Below, piece after piece: positions 1-7,863 of a DNA stretch of 13,913 bases. The stretch lies in contig JBEKYH010000072.1 of assembly GCA_049511115.1 (NCBI GenBank), positions 1 through 13,913 on the forward strand, read 5' to 3'. The stretch's first letter is position 1, and each line of letters begins with the position of its first letter. The translations under genes and the position numbers were made by a program. The notes under the pieces are model-generated. The model saw only the letters and a program-made list of their open reading frames with translations. It made no database searches and was not told where the DNA came from. This DNA comes from JBEKYH01 sp049511115. Lineage in GTDB: Bacteria; Planctomycetota; Phycisphaerae; Tepidisphaerales; Tepidisphaeraceae.

Positions 1-701
1 GACGCCAGGAAGACAGCGCAGCCTTTGAGATCATCGGGCGTGCCCCAGCGGCCGGCGGGGATGCGGCCGAGGATTTCGGCGGAGCGTTTTTCGTCGGCGC
101 GCAAGGGGGCGGTGTTGTCGGTGGCCATGTAGCCGGGGGCGATGGCGTTGACGGTGATGCGATGTGGGGCAAGCTCGTTGGCGAAGAGGCGCGTGAGGCC
201 CATGACGGCGCTTTTCGATGCGGTGTAACTCGGCACGCGGATGCCGCCCTGGAAGCTGAGCATGGAGGCGGTGTTGATGATGCGGCCGCCCTTGCCGGCT
301 TTGATCATCTCGCGGGCGACAGCCTGGGAGAGGAAAAAGAGTGTGCGCTGATTGATATTGATGACGTCGTCCCAATCCTTCTCGGAAAAATCGACCAGGT
401 CGGCGCGGCGGATGATGCCGGCGTTGTTGAAGAGGATGTCGATGTGGCCGAATGTCTTGAGGGCGGTGTCGATGATTTTGGGAATTTCGGAGGTCTTGGA
501 TAAATCCGCTTGGACAGTCGCGCAGCGGCGGCCCAGGGCCTCCACCTTGGCCCGGGTGTCGGCTTGTTCGAGCAGATCGACGGCTACCACATCCGCGCCG
601 GCTTCGGCCATCGCCAGGGACAGGCCCTGACCCAGGCCGCGAGCGGCGCCGGTTACAATGGCCACTTTTCCATTGAGTTTGAATAAGTCGAGAATTGCCA
701 T
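1..701 (-). CDS. kduD: 2-dehydro-3-deoxy-D-gluconate 5-dehydrogenase-like SDR oxidoreductase (3' end outside window)
   Basis: This is a classical short-chain dehydrogenase. KduD interconverts 2,5-diketo-3-deoxygluconate and 2-keto-3-deoxygluconate with NAD(H) in the cytoplasm during breakdown of pectin-type uronates. The 233 complete codons show the cofactor motif TGAARGLG (residues 17-24), NNAG (92-95), and the catalytic set N117, S146, Y159 and K163. Stretches such as ASMLSFQGGIRVPSYTASK and APGYMAT, and the tail RSAEILGRIPAGRWG, closely resemble E. coli KduD as I remember it, which is more specific than general SDR similarity. The family is about 250 residues long, so roughly 20 residues lie beyond base 1. 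The ATG at 701 has AGGAGA about nine bases upstream. It lies 44 bases after hpnD on the same strand and may be read through from it, although a role in squalene synthesis is not expected. Another sugar or polyol SDR activity remains possible. Confidence 0.85.
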   Translation of the reverse strand, partial: MAILDLFKLNGKVAIVTGAARGLGQGLSLAMAEAGADVVAVDLLEQADTRAKVEALGRRCATVQADLSKTSEIPKIIDTALKTFGHIDILFNNAGIIRRADLVDFSEKDWDDVININQRTLFFLSQAVAREMIKAGKGGRIINTASMLSFQGGIRVPSYTASKSAVMGLTRLFANELAPHRITVNAIAPGYMATDNTAPLRADEKRSAEILGRIPAGRWGTPDDLKGCAVFLA

Positions 702-745
702 AGGTTCGTCTCCTCGTTGAATTCAGTTATTTGTGTTGAAAATCT

Positions 746-1624
746 CTACCTCGCCCGCAAGGCGCGCCAGCCGATGAGTAATTTGGAGGGGACCGAGAGC
801 GATACGCGCCCGTCCAGGACGCGTTCGGGCCGGCGGCTCACCTTTCGCAGAAGTCCGCGGTAGATGGCCGTCATGGCGACGAGCGTCGGGCGACTGTCGC
901 GGCTGATGCGCTCCTCCAGGCCGGCGGATTTCTGGTAGTACGATTCGGCCCGCTCGATCTGGTAGCGCATCATTTGGCGGAATGGTTCGCCCGAAGCGTC
1001 GCCGTCGCCGAGCAAATCCTGGTCGCGCAGATTTAACTTGGCGAGTTCGCCGCGCGGCAGATAGACGCGGCCGCGGCCGGCGTCCTCGCGCAAATCGCGC
1101 AGGATATTGGTCAATTGAAAGGCGATGCCGCGATCGACGGCGAGTTGCTCGGTGCGCGCGCCGCCTTCAAATCCCCAGATGTAAATGCAGGCCAGGCCGA
1201 CGACTCCGGCAACGCGATAGCAGTATTCGTACAAGTGATCGAATTCTTCAAATTCGATGGGCCGCAAATCCTGGCGCTGGCCGGCGATGACTTCGTCAAA
1301 GACCAGCGAGGGAATGGAATAGTGGCGTACCATGTCGGCGAAGGCCGGCCAGACGGCGTGGCCGTCGGGAGTGGCATCGCCGGCGAGAACGGCGTGCGTC
1401 TGACGCCGCCAGGATTCTAATTGCTCTTCCCTGCCCTGCGGGGCGGGACCATCCTCGGCGTCCACGATGTCGTCCACCTGGCGCATGTAGGCGTAGAGGG
1501 CGAACATCGCGGCGCGTTTGGCCGGTGGCAGGAGGCGCAGGCCGTAGTAAAAATTCTTCGCCTCGCGGCGCGTGAGTTCCTGGCAGAAGAGGCGAGATTG
1601 ATCGAGCTCCTCCTGTGCGGTCAT
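746..1624 (-). CDS. hpnD: presqualene diphosphate synthase HpnD
   Basis: A squalene/phytoene synthase-family protein of 292 residues. HpnD condenses two farnesyl diphosphates to presqualene diphosphate, the first step of the HpnC-D-E route to squalene. Both aspartate-rich Mg-diphosphate motifs are intact: DDIVD (51-55) and DLRED (177-181), the latter followed by GRGRVYLP. The segments YCYRVAGVVGL and GIAFQLTNILRD are typical of the HpnD/CrtB side of the family. Its ATG overlaps the hpnC stop in an ATGA (1621-1624), with GGAGG six bases upstream, so translation is probably coupled. Having a second, HpnC-type paralogue immediately upstream is the main reason for calling it HpnD rather than phytoene synthase. 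A C40 or C30 carotenoid synthase cannot be fully excluded from motifs alone. In Planctomycetota this squalene can feed hopanoids, sterols or C30 carotenoids; none of those downstream genes is visible here. Confidence 0.88.
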   Translation of the reverse strand: MTAQEELDQSRLFCQELTRREAKNFYYGLRLLPPAKRAAMFALYAYMRQVDDIVDAEDGPAPQGREEQLESWRRQTHAVLAGDATPDGHAVWPAFADMVRHYSIPSLVFDEVIAGQRQDLRPIEFEEFDHLYEYCYRVAGVVGLACIYIWGFEGGARTEQLAVDRGIAFQLTNILRDLREDAGRGRVYLPRGELAKLNLRDQDLLGDGDASGEPFRQMMRYQIERAESYYQKSAGLEERISRDSRPTLVAMTAIYRGLLRKVSRRPERVLDGRVSLSVPSKLLIGWRALRAR

Positions 1625-2628
1625 GCCATCCCTCCAAAAACGAGCCCCAGCGCAAGGCGGCTTTTCCGCCAGCGCGTGAGGGACGGGCGATGGGTGAGCG
1701 TATCAAAATTGGACTCGGTGATTGCCTGCAGGATGGCGCGGCCGCCGCGCGAGAAGAGGGCGATTTGCCGGCGGAGTTTGCCGGTCAACAGCGGCACGAG
1801 AGCGTCGCCGGCGGCGAAGATTTCTTCCGTTCGCCGCACCTGAAATCGAATGAGATCGCGATACGCTCCATCGCAGCGGCCGGCGCGAAGTTGCTCTTCG
1901 GTGATGCCGAAGCGGTCCATGTCCTCGCGCGGGAGATAAATGCGATCGCGGTCCGCAATATCGCGGCGGACATCCTGCCAGAAGTTGGTGAGTTGCAGGG
2001 CGGTGCAGGTCTGGTCGGAGAGCACCTGCCGCTGGCGGTCGCGGTAGCCGGACAAATACAGGACCAGTCGGCCAACGGGATTGGCGCTGCGGCGGCAATA
2101 GTCGAGGAGTTGGGTGAAATTCGCATAGCGCGTGACGCGCTGATCCTGCTCAAAGGCGTCGATCAAGTCGAGGAACGGCTCGGGGGGCAGATCGTGGCGG
2201 CGGATCGTGCCGGCGAGGGCCACGAATACATTGGTCGAGCTTTCCCCGGCAAAGCAGGCGAGGGTCTGCTCGCGCAGGCGGTCGAGCCAGCGCAGGGAGG
2301 CCTGGGCGTCGCCGGTTTCGTCGGCGGCGTCATCCGCGACGCGGCAAAAGGCGTAGATATTGCAGAAGTCCTGTCGCAGGCGTTTGGGCACGAACCAGGA
2401 GAGGACGGAAAAGTTCTCGTAATGGGTGTTGGTGAGGTTCCGCGCGAACTCTTCGGCGGCAGCCAAATCACCGGCGGCGGCGAGGCCAAGAGCCACCGAA
2501 GGGGGCGCCGCGCCCCCTGCCGAGAGTTGTTCCACCGCGATCACAGCCAAAAGATACGCTTTTGCGGCGGCCGTGTCACCTTTGGAGCGCCCGACTTCAA
2601 GGTATAGTCTCGTCCCATGTGCTTCCAA
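1621..2628 (-). CDS. hpnC: hydroxysqualene synthase HpnC
   Basis: Second squalene/phytoene synthase-family protein. HpnC converts presqualene diphosphate to hydroxysqualene; HpnE (not in the window) would then reduce it to squalene. Diagnostic features are HYENFSV (residues 69-75), the first metal motif DDAAD (99-103), SANPVGRLVLYLSGY (181-195) and the second motif DVRRD (219-223) followed by IYLPREDM. It overlaps hpnD by four bases. The start is uncertain. The open frame begins with a TTG at 2628, only four bases after the toxin stop, and this gives a 335-residue product with about 40 residues more at the N terminus than I expect for HpnC. Internal starts such as the TTG near 2550 or the GTG at 2496 are alternatives, and none has a convincing ribosome-binding site. 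The extra N-terminal part is alanine-rich and crosses a strong GC hairpin (2500-2518). Confidence 0.85.
   Translation of the reverse strand: MEAHGTRLYLEVGRSKGDTAAAKAYLLAVIAVEQLSAGGAAPPSVALGLAAAGDLAAAEEFARNLTNTHYENFSVLSWFVPKRLRQDFCNIYAFCRVADDAADETGDAQASLRWLDRLREQTLACFAGESSTNVFVALAGTIRRHDLPPEPFLDLIDAFEQDQRVTRYANFTQLLDYCRRSANPVGRLVLYLSGYRDRQRQVLSDQTCTALQLTNFWQDVRRDIADRDRIYLPREDMDRFGITEEQLRAGRCDGAYRDLIRFQVRRTEEIFAAGDALVPLLTGKLRRQIALFSRGGRAILQAITESNFDTLTHRPSLTRWRKSRLALGLVFGGMA
2500..2518. repeat. perfect GC-rich hairpin inside the 5' part of hpnC
   Basis: An 8-bp perfect inverted repeat (AGGGGGCG / CGCCCCCT) with a 3-base loop lies within the N-terminal extension of the hpnC reading frame. No run of T follows on either strand, so it is not a standard intrinsic terminator. 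It could affect translation or mark the junction where the toxin-antitoxin genes meet hpnC. Confidence 0.5.
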
Positions 2629-2632
2629 GCCC

Positions 2633-2986
2633 CTAATTCCGTGTCTTTATGACACCAAGTTTTATGAGGCGCTGGGCGAAACGGTACACGTCGTTCTTGT
2701 CCCCCTCTTTTCTTACACCCGCGGCGACAAATAGAATTCTTATACTTTCAATTACGGCGCCACCTGTGAGCTTTTGACGATCAACGCAATAAATAGCACG
2801 ATATCGGGAATAACAGATTCTGTGGTATCCGCTCAGTGGTCCTGCCAGCCTTTTGTGTACCGTCGTCGGATCAGTGGCCTGTTTGAGCTCATTGGCTTTG
2901 TCGAGAAGACCTCGGCGCACTTTGTGCGGAAGCTTGGCGAGCGCGGCCTTGGCGGTCTGTGTCCATTCGATGGAGAGCCGGTCCAT
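2633..2986 (-). CDS. type II toxin, RelE/ParE superfamily
   Basis: A 117-residue basic protein of the RelE/ParE fold. The opening IEWTQTAKAALAKLP, the central KRLAGPLSGYHRICYSRYRAIYCVD and the late DVYRFAQRLIKLG are recognisable family blocks. Members either cleave mRNA at the ribosome (RelE-like) or poison DNA gyrase (ParE-like), and sequence alone does not decide here. The GVRKEGDKNDVYRFA tail resembles the ParE side. The start codon overlaps the antitoxin stop by one base (TAATG at 2986), the usual coupled arrangement. No truncation or frameshift is seen. The stop codon is only four bases before the first possible start of hpnC, so hpnC may be transcribed with this module. Confidence 0.85.
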   Translation of the reverse strand: MDRLSIEWTQTAKAALAKLPHKVRRGLLDKANELKQATDPTTVHKRLAGPLSGYHRICYSRYRAIYCVDRQKLTGGAVIESIRILFVAAGVRKEGDKNDVYRFAQRLIKLGVIKTRN

Positions 2987-3249
2987 TATCCAAGTTCTTT
3001 CTCGACGGCATCGTGTCCGTGCAGTCGCCCAGCCCGAATGTCGTCCAAGCTCTCCTTCAGCATCTTCATTGCCTCCGGGTCGGAAAGAATCTCCATCGTC
3101 TCCATGACCGCCGACAGGTATTCGAGGTCAACCACCGCAAAGGCGCGGTCGCCATGGCGCGTCACATAGATGACGCGTTCTTCCCGCAGTCGCTCGTCGA
3201 TCGAATTAAGCTGCTTACGGGCTTCGGATATTTCAAGAGTCGCGCCCAT
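2986..3249 (-). CDS. type II antitoxin, Phd/YefM family
   Basis: An 87-residue protein that should neutralise the downstream toxin and repress its own promoter. The N terminus, LEISEARKQLNSIDERL, is the Phd/YefM DNA-binding start, followed by ITRHGDRAFAVV-like strands (here VIYVTRHGDRAFAVVDLEY) and an acidic C-terminal helix region (DPEAMKMLKESLDDIRAG) of the kind that wraps the toxin. An in-frame ATG exists at 3273. I chose the ATG at 3249 because AAAGGA lies five bases before it and because Phd-family proteins normally begin only a few residues before the ISEAR block. The order, antitoxin then toxin with a one-base overlap, is standard for this family. Confidence 0.85.
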   Translation of the reverse strand: MGATLEISEARKQLNSIDERLREERVIYVTRHGDRAFAVVDLEYLSAVMETMEILSDPEAMKMLKESLDDIRAGRLHGHDAVEKELG

Positions 3250-3254
3250 GGCCG

Positions 3255-3260
3255 TCCTTT
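3255..3260 (-). promoter_or_regulatory. ribosome-binding site that sets the antitoxin start
   Basis: On the minus strand this reads AAAGGA, five bases before the ATG at 3249. It favours that start over the upstream in-frame ATG at 3273, which would place this site inside the coding region. Confidence 0.5.
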
Positions 3261-3338
3261 TCTTATGCTTCATCGCACTTGGCGTAGTAGCCTATTACAG
3301 AATAGTACCTTCGTCCATTTTTTTTGAACAAAAAAGTA

Positions 3339-3348
3339 ACAATATTGT
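3339..3348. promoter_or_regulatory. AT-rich palindrome upstream of the antitoxin, candidate operator
   Basis: ACAATATTGT is a perfect 10-bp palindrome in an AT-rich stretch (about 3275-3352) that stands out from its GC-rich surroundings. On the minus strand it is followed by TTGTTC and, 18 bases later, TACTAT, a plausible but imperfect -35/-10 pair. Phd/YefM antitoxins bind short palindromes near their own promoter, so this is a reasonable operator candidate. It lies between the leuA stop (3364) and the antitoxin. Binding is inferred. Confidence 0.4.
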
Positions 3349-3363
3349 ACAAATCAGCCCCGT

Positions 3364-4914
<1,551 letters not shown>

Positions 4915-4966
4915 GATCCGCTCCCAAAAAAGTGTGCCGTACCGATTGTTCTACTCCGCCACAACG

Positions 4967-4998
4967 AAAAAGCCCCGCGACTTGGGTCGCAGGGCTTT
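4967..4998 (-). terminator. intrinsic terminator in the leuA leader (attenuator)
   Basis: On the minus strand a 13-bp stem (AAAGCCCTGCGAC with GTCGCGGGGCTTT, one G-T pair) closes on a 4-base loop and runs into five Ts. It lies about 50 bases before the leuA start and 30 bases after the leader-peptide stop. Because it stands between a promoter and the gene it would otherwise block, it is best read as an attenuator. Bases 4985-4994 can instead pair with 5027-5036 (10 bp), which would break the terminator. Confidence 0.88.
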
Positions 4999-5026
4999 GA
5001 ATTCATCGTCTAAAGAAAGATCAGGT

Positions 5027-5036
5027 CCCTACGACC
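5027..5036 (-). promoter_or_regulatory. antiterminator arm overlapping the leader-peptide stop codon
   Basis: On the minus strand GGTCGTAGGG includes the TAG stop of the leader peptide. It is complementary over 10 consecutive bases (one G-U wobble) to CCCTGCGACC, the 5' side of the terminator (4985-4994). A ribosome that reaches the stop would cover this arm and let the terminator form. A ribosome stalled on the leucine codons upstream would leave it free to prevent termination. Confidence 0.75.
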
Positions 5037-5106
5037 GCGCACCAGGATTTGTGGCCCCAAGAAGGGCCAGCGTAAGCTGCGCGGAAAGCAAGGTCTGACG
5101 AGTCAT
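5029..5106 (-). CDS. leucine-rich leader peptide of leuA
   Basis: A 25-codon ORF between a strong promoter and the leuA attenuator. Six of 25 residues are leucine (positions 6, 7, 11, 13, 15 and 16), in the block TLLSAQLTLALL, with codons TTG, CTT, CTT, CTG, CTT and CTT. This is the pattern expected of a peptide whose translation senses charged leucyl-tRNA. The stop codon lies within the antiterminator arm. There is no Shine-Dalgarno sequence, and the promoter predicts a transcript starting only about three bases before the ATG, so it is probably translated as a leaderless mRNA. It also begins just three bases after the stop of the preceding basic-protein ORF, so re-initiation from that gene is possible. 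The peptide itself probably has no function beyond regulation. Confidence 0.75.
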   Translation of the reverse strand: MTRQTLLSAQLTLALLGATNPGARS

Positions 5107-5109
5107 GAG

Positions 5110-5475
5110 CTACATATTAGACGTTACTTTGCGCGTTTTGTCAAGGGAACCCGGCTTATGCTTCAACGCCGAAGCCTTTACGGTCTTCTTGGCGGACAGC
5201 TTGGTGACCTTCTTGCCGTGGCTGGAAGTAAGGGTCTTCGCCTTGGCCTTTGTCGCGGTCTTGGTGGCGGTTTTGCCGCCGGTCTTGGCCGAAAGCAGGG
5301 TCTTGCCCTTGATTGAGCGGGCCGGCGTGGTCGACTTAAGCACGTGCGTCGACGTGACTGCCGCGAGCGTGGCATGTTTGTGCGTCACATGGGCCGCCAT
5401 GACGGGGACCGCGCCGATCATCAAAACGCCCGATGCGGCCGCGGCCGCCCACTTGAGCAGAGTGCTGGTTGACAT
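5110..5475 (-). CDS. small secreted, very basic Lys/Thr/Ala-rich protein, function unknown
   Basis: I do not recognise a family. The 121-residue product starts with a clear signal peptide: K8, a hydrophobic core (WAAAAASGVLMIGAVPV) and an alanine cleavage site after A27 or A28 (PVMAA). The remainder is low in complexity and dominated by Lys, Thr, Ala and Ser (KTATKTATKAKAKTLTS and similar), with no acidic stretch. The mature protein should be strongly positive and probably disordered, reminiscent of histone H1-like tails but exported. The ATG at 5475 is supported by AAGGAG (5484-5489) eight bases upstream; an in-frame extension to 5526 would put residues before the signal peptide and is less likely. 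The 3' end contains the leuA leader promoter and the stop is three bases before the leader ATG. No promoter is evident in the 205 bases that separate it from the divergent opgC-like gene. Confidence 0.65.
   Translation of the reverse strand: MSTSTLLKWAAAAASGVLMIGAVPVMAAHVTHKHATLAAVTSTHVLKSTTPARSIKGKTLLSAKTGGKTATKTATKAKAKTLTSSHGKKVTKLSAKKTVKASALKHKPGSLDKTRKVTSNM
5116..5144 (-). promoter_or_regulatory. sigma-70-type promoter of the leuA leader
   Basis: On the minus strand there is a perfect -35 box TTGACA (5139-5144), a 17-base spacer and a -10 box TCTAAT (5116-5121; five of six match TATAAT). The predicted start near 5109 puts the leader-peptide ATG (5106) at the very 5' end of the RNA. The whole promoter lies inside the last codons of the upstream basic-protein ORF. 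Confidence 0.8.
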
Positions 5476-5689
5476 TGAGCCATCTCCTTGGAAACATTGG
5501 TTTGCTTTGGTTCTCCGCCTCACCATCGAGCGCGGCTAATGCCTTTATCGGACGCCTGGCCCCAATTAACTTGAGCAAAACAAATTGCCCTGAAGCGAAA
5601 CTACGCCGCCCGCGCGTTTTTTATCGCGCCATGCCGCTTTAACAGGGTTTTTCCAAACCTGAACAGAACATTTCCCCGATGTGACTTGC

Positions 5690-6844
5690 ATGGAGCCAAA
5701 TCGTGGCGTATTGTTCCGCGAACCAGCCGCGATTTGTTTTATAAACACCCAGACAACACAACTACCGTCCCCGAGGGATCGTCGCATTGATTTTTGGCGA
5801 GGGCTGTGCCTCATCGACATGGTTCTCGTGCATTTGTACTACGTAAATCTGCAATTTGGGGCAGTGGGACCCTGGCTGGGGGAATACTCCCGCTTCGCGG
5901 CGGGCGGGTTTGTCTTCGTTGCGGGTTTGGCGATCGGGGCTATTTTCCTACCCAAATCATTTGAGCGCGATCGGCGCATGAGCACGTATCGCCGGTTGTG
6001 GGAGCGCAGTCTTCGCGTGCTGGGATGGCAATACTTAGTTGCCATAGCATGGGTGGCGCTGGATGTTTACAACGGGAGCCACGATCCGGTCACAACGGTT
6101 TGGCAATTGCTCTCGGGCGTGCTCTTCTTGCGCGAGGGAGGCGATCTCCTGCCGCTGTACGTGATTCTGATCGCGCTGGCCCCCCTGCTGATGGAATGCT
6201 TCCGATTCCGTGGCGGCCGGTGGCTGCTGGCAACAGTGAGCATCGGAACATTTATCTTTGGGCGCTTCCACCCGTATGCATTGGCGGTCGATCCCCAGGG
6301 GAAGTTCCCGCCGCTGCTGTGGCAGATCGTGTTTATCGCGGGCTTTTTCTGCGGCAGTTTCCTCAAGAGTTACGACCGGCTCGCGTTTGGGCGAAAGCTG
6401 GCGATCTCCGTCGGGGCATGGACTGCGTTTGGACTGCTGTTCTGGTGCGAATTCTGGAAGATGTTCAATTTCCCGGCCTGCCCAGTGTCGCTGGTATTCA
6501 CTAAAACGCCGCTCACGACAGGCGAATTGCTCCGGTATTTGAGCATGGTCGTCGGCCTGCTGACGGCTACCGATTTACTCTGGCGGCACATTGCATTTTC
6601 CGCGGTAACTTCGTTCGCGGCGACGCTGGGGCGCAGCACGCTGGTGGTCTACGTCGCCCACACGTTTCTGATCGAGTATTGCCGCGTCAAGGGGGCGGAT
6701 TGGGCGTGGATGGGGCTGTGGCAGTTGATGTCCATTCCTATCTGCCTTTTGCTGTTGTGGCTTTTGGCCGTCGCCCTACAATGGCCCAAACGCACCGCGT
6801 CGGCATTGGATTGGCAATGGGCCAGCCCGCAGCGCGTGCGCTGA
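5690..6844 (+). CDS. OpgC-like integral membrane acyltransferase
   Basis: A polytopic membrane protein of about 384 residues with roughly ten hydrophobic segments. The opening RDRRIDFWRGLCLIDMVLVH is the signature start of the OpgC/acyltransferase-3 group, where the first membrane helix carries Asp and Arg just inside the membrane and a His at its outer end. Proteobacterial OpgC succinylates osmoregulated periplasmic glucans; the acceptor in this organism is unknown, and no glucan synthase (OpgG/OpgH) is visible nearby. The last helices (LVVYVAHTFLIEYC and the Leu-rich segment after it) are intact, and the C terminus is short and charged. A GTG at 5681 is an equally available in-frame start; neither has a clear ribosome-binding site. 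It precedes ribF by 24 bases and appears to be the first gene of a four-gene plus-strand run. Confidence 0.75.
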   Translation: MEPNRGVLFREPAAICFINTQTTQLPSPRDRRIDFWRGLCLIDMVLVHLYYVNLQFGAVGPWLGEYSRFAAGGFVFVAGLAIGAIFLPKSFERDRRMSTYRRLWERSLRVLGWQYLVAIAWVALDVYNGSHDPVTTVWQLLSGVLFLREGGDLLPLYVILIALAPLLMECFRFRGGRWLLATVSIGTFIFGRFHPYALAVDPQGKFPPLLWQIVFIAGFFCGSFLKSYDRLAFGRKLAISVGAWTAFGLLFWCEFWKMFNFPACPVSLVFTKTPLTTGELLRYLSMVVGLLTATDLLWRHIAFSAVTSFAATLGRSTLVVYVAHTFLIEYCRVKGADWAWMGLWQLMSIPICLLLLWLLAVALQWPKRTASALDWQWASPQRVR

Positions 6845-6868
6845 TTTGACGAGGCAAGAGCCCAATCC

Positions 6869-7831
6869 GTGCTTCTCCTTCATGGCATTGATGGTCTGAT
6901 CCACGCCCCCGCCGGCGCGGCGATGACCATCGGCAATTTCGACGGCTTGCACCTGGGCCATCGCGCCGCCATCGACGCCTGCCGCCGGCATCGCGATGAG
7001 AACGGCGCCCCCGTTGTCGTGGTCACTTTTGAGCCGCACCCCCTGACGGTTCTTCGCCCCAGCGCGGTTCCGCCGCGCCTAACGCCGGCCTCCTTGAAAG
7101 AGGAATTGATTGAGTCGCTCGGCGTTGACGCCTATGTCGTCCTCGCCCCGGAGCCGGGGGTTTTGAACCTCACGGCGGAAGACTTCTGGAAAATCCTGCG
7201 CGATCAGACCCGGCCGCGTATTTTGGTCGAAGGGATGAATTTCAATTTCGGCAAAGGCCGCGGCGGGAATGTCCGCAATCTCGCCGAGTGGTGCGCGGGG
7301 AGCGAAGTGCGGTTTCAGCTCATCGAGCCGATCAGCGTGGCCATGCTGGACCTGAAGCTCGCGCCGGTGAGCAGCTCACTGGTGCGGTGGCTTCTCTCCA
7401 ATGGCCGGGTGCGCGATGCGGCCATATGCCTGGGGCGCCCCTACCGTTTGCGCGGGCCGGTGGTGAGCGGATTTCAGCGCGGCCGCGCGCTGGGGACGCC
7501 GACGGCCAATCTGCAATGCAACGACCAGCTTATTCCTGCCGACGGCATCTATGCGGGGCGGTGCATTGTCGACTCGCGCAGCTACCCGGCGGCGGTGAGC
7601 ATCGGCGATATGCCTACCTTCGGCGGCAACGTCCGGCAGATCGAAGCGCATCTTTTGGACTTCGAGGGAGACCTTTACGGCCAATCACTTGACCTGGACC
7701 TGATCGACTGGCTTCGGGAGCAAACGAAATTTTCCAGCGCCGACGCCTTGAAGGCGCAGATCGAACAGGACATCATCGAGACGCGGCGGAGAATCGATCT
7801 GGACCCGGCCCAGCCGATTGTGGCGGTGTAG
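6869..7831 (+). CDS. ribF: bifunctional riboflavin kinase/FAD synthetase RibF
   Basis: A 320-residue cytoplasmic enzyme that phosphorylates riboflavin to FMN and adenylylates FMN to FAD. The N-terminal nucleotidyltransferase domain shows GNFDGLHLGH (22-31), TFEPHP, and ILVEGMNFNFGKGRGGN, which is the usual flavin/ATP-binding block. SSSLVRWLLSNGRV marks the domain boundary. The C-terminal kinase domain has GTPTANL (209-215) with the metal-binding Thr-Asn, then GIYAG, GDMPTFGG and the EAHLLDFEGDLYG strand. All expected motifs are present and the length is normal. It starts with GTG at 6869, with only a weak GAGG about 15 bases upstream, and lies 24 bases after the OpgC-like gene and 32 bases before the next gene, so it is probably co-transcribed with both. 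No FMN riboswitch is recognised upstream. Confidence 0.93.
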   Translation: MLLLHGIDGLIHAPAGAAMTIGNFDGLHLGHRAAIDACRRHRDENGAPVVVVTFEPHPLTVLRPSAVPPRLTPASLKEELIESLGVDAYVVLAPEPGVLNLTAEDFWKILRDQTRPRILVEGMNFNFGKGRGGNVRNLAEWCAGSEVRFQLIEPISVAMLDLKLAPVSSSLVRWLLSNGRVRDAAICLGRPYRLRGPVVSGFQRGRALGTPTANLQCNDQLIPADGIYAGRCIVDSRSYPAAVSIGDMPTFGGNVRQIEAHLLDFEGDLYGQSLDLDLIDWLREQTKFSSADALKAQIEQDIIETRRRIDLDPAQPIVAV

Positions 7832-7863
7832 TTGCCTAGAATATCCTCCGAGGCAAGTTTTCC

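Noticed and set aside
1615..2607. A 330-codon open frame on the plus strand opposite hpnC
   Set aside because: It mirrors hpnC, which carries all its catalytic motifs in the other direction. Long antisense frames are common in GC-rich DNA.
5105..5539. A 144-codon plus-strand frame opposite the basic protein
   Set aside because: The minus-strand frame has a strong ribosome-binding site and a signal peptide; the plus-strand frame has neither.
6845..6868. An FMN riboswitch before ribF
   Set aside because: Only 24 bases separate it from the previous gene, too few for the aptamer, and no conserved RFN-type sequence is visible nearby.
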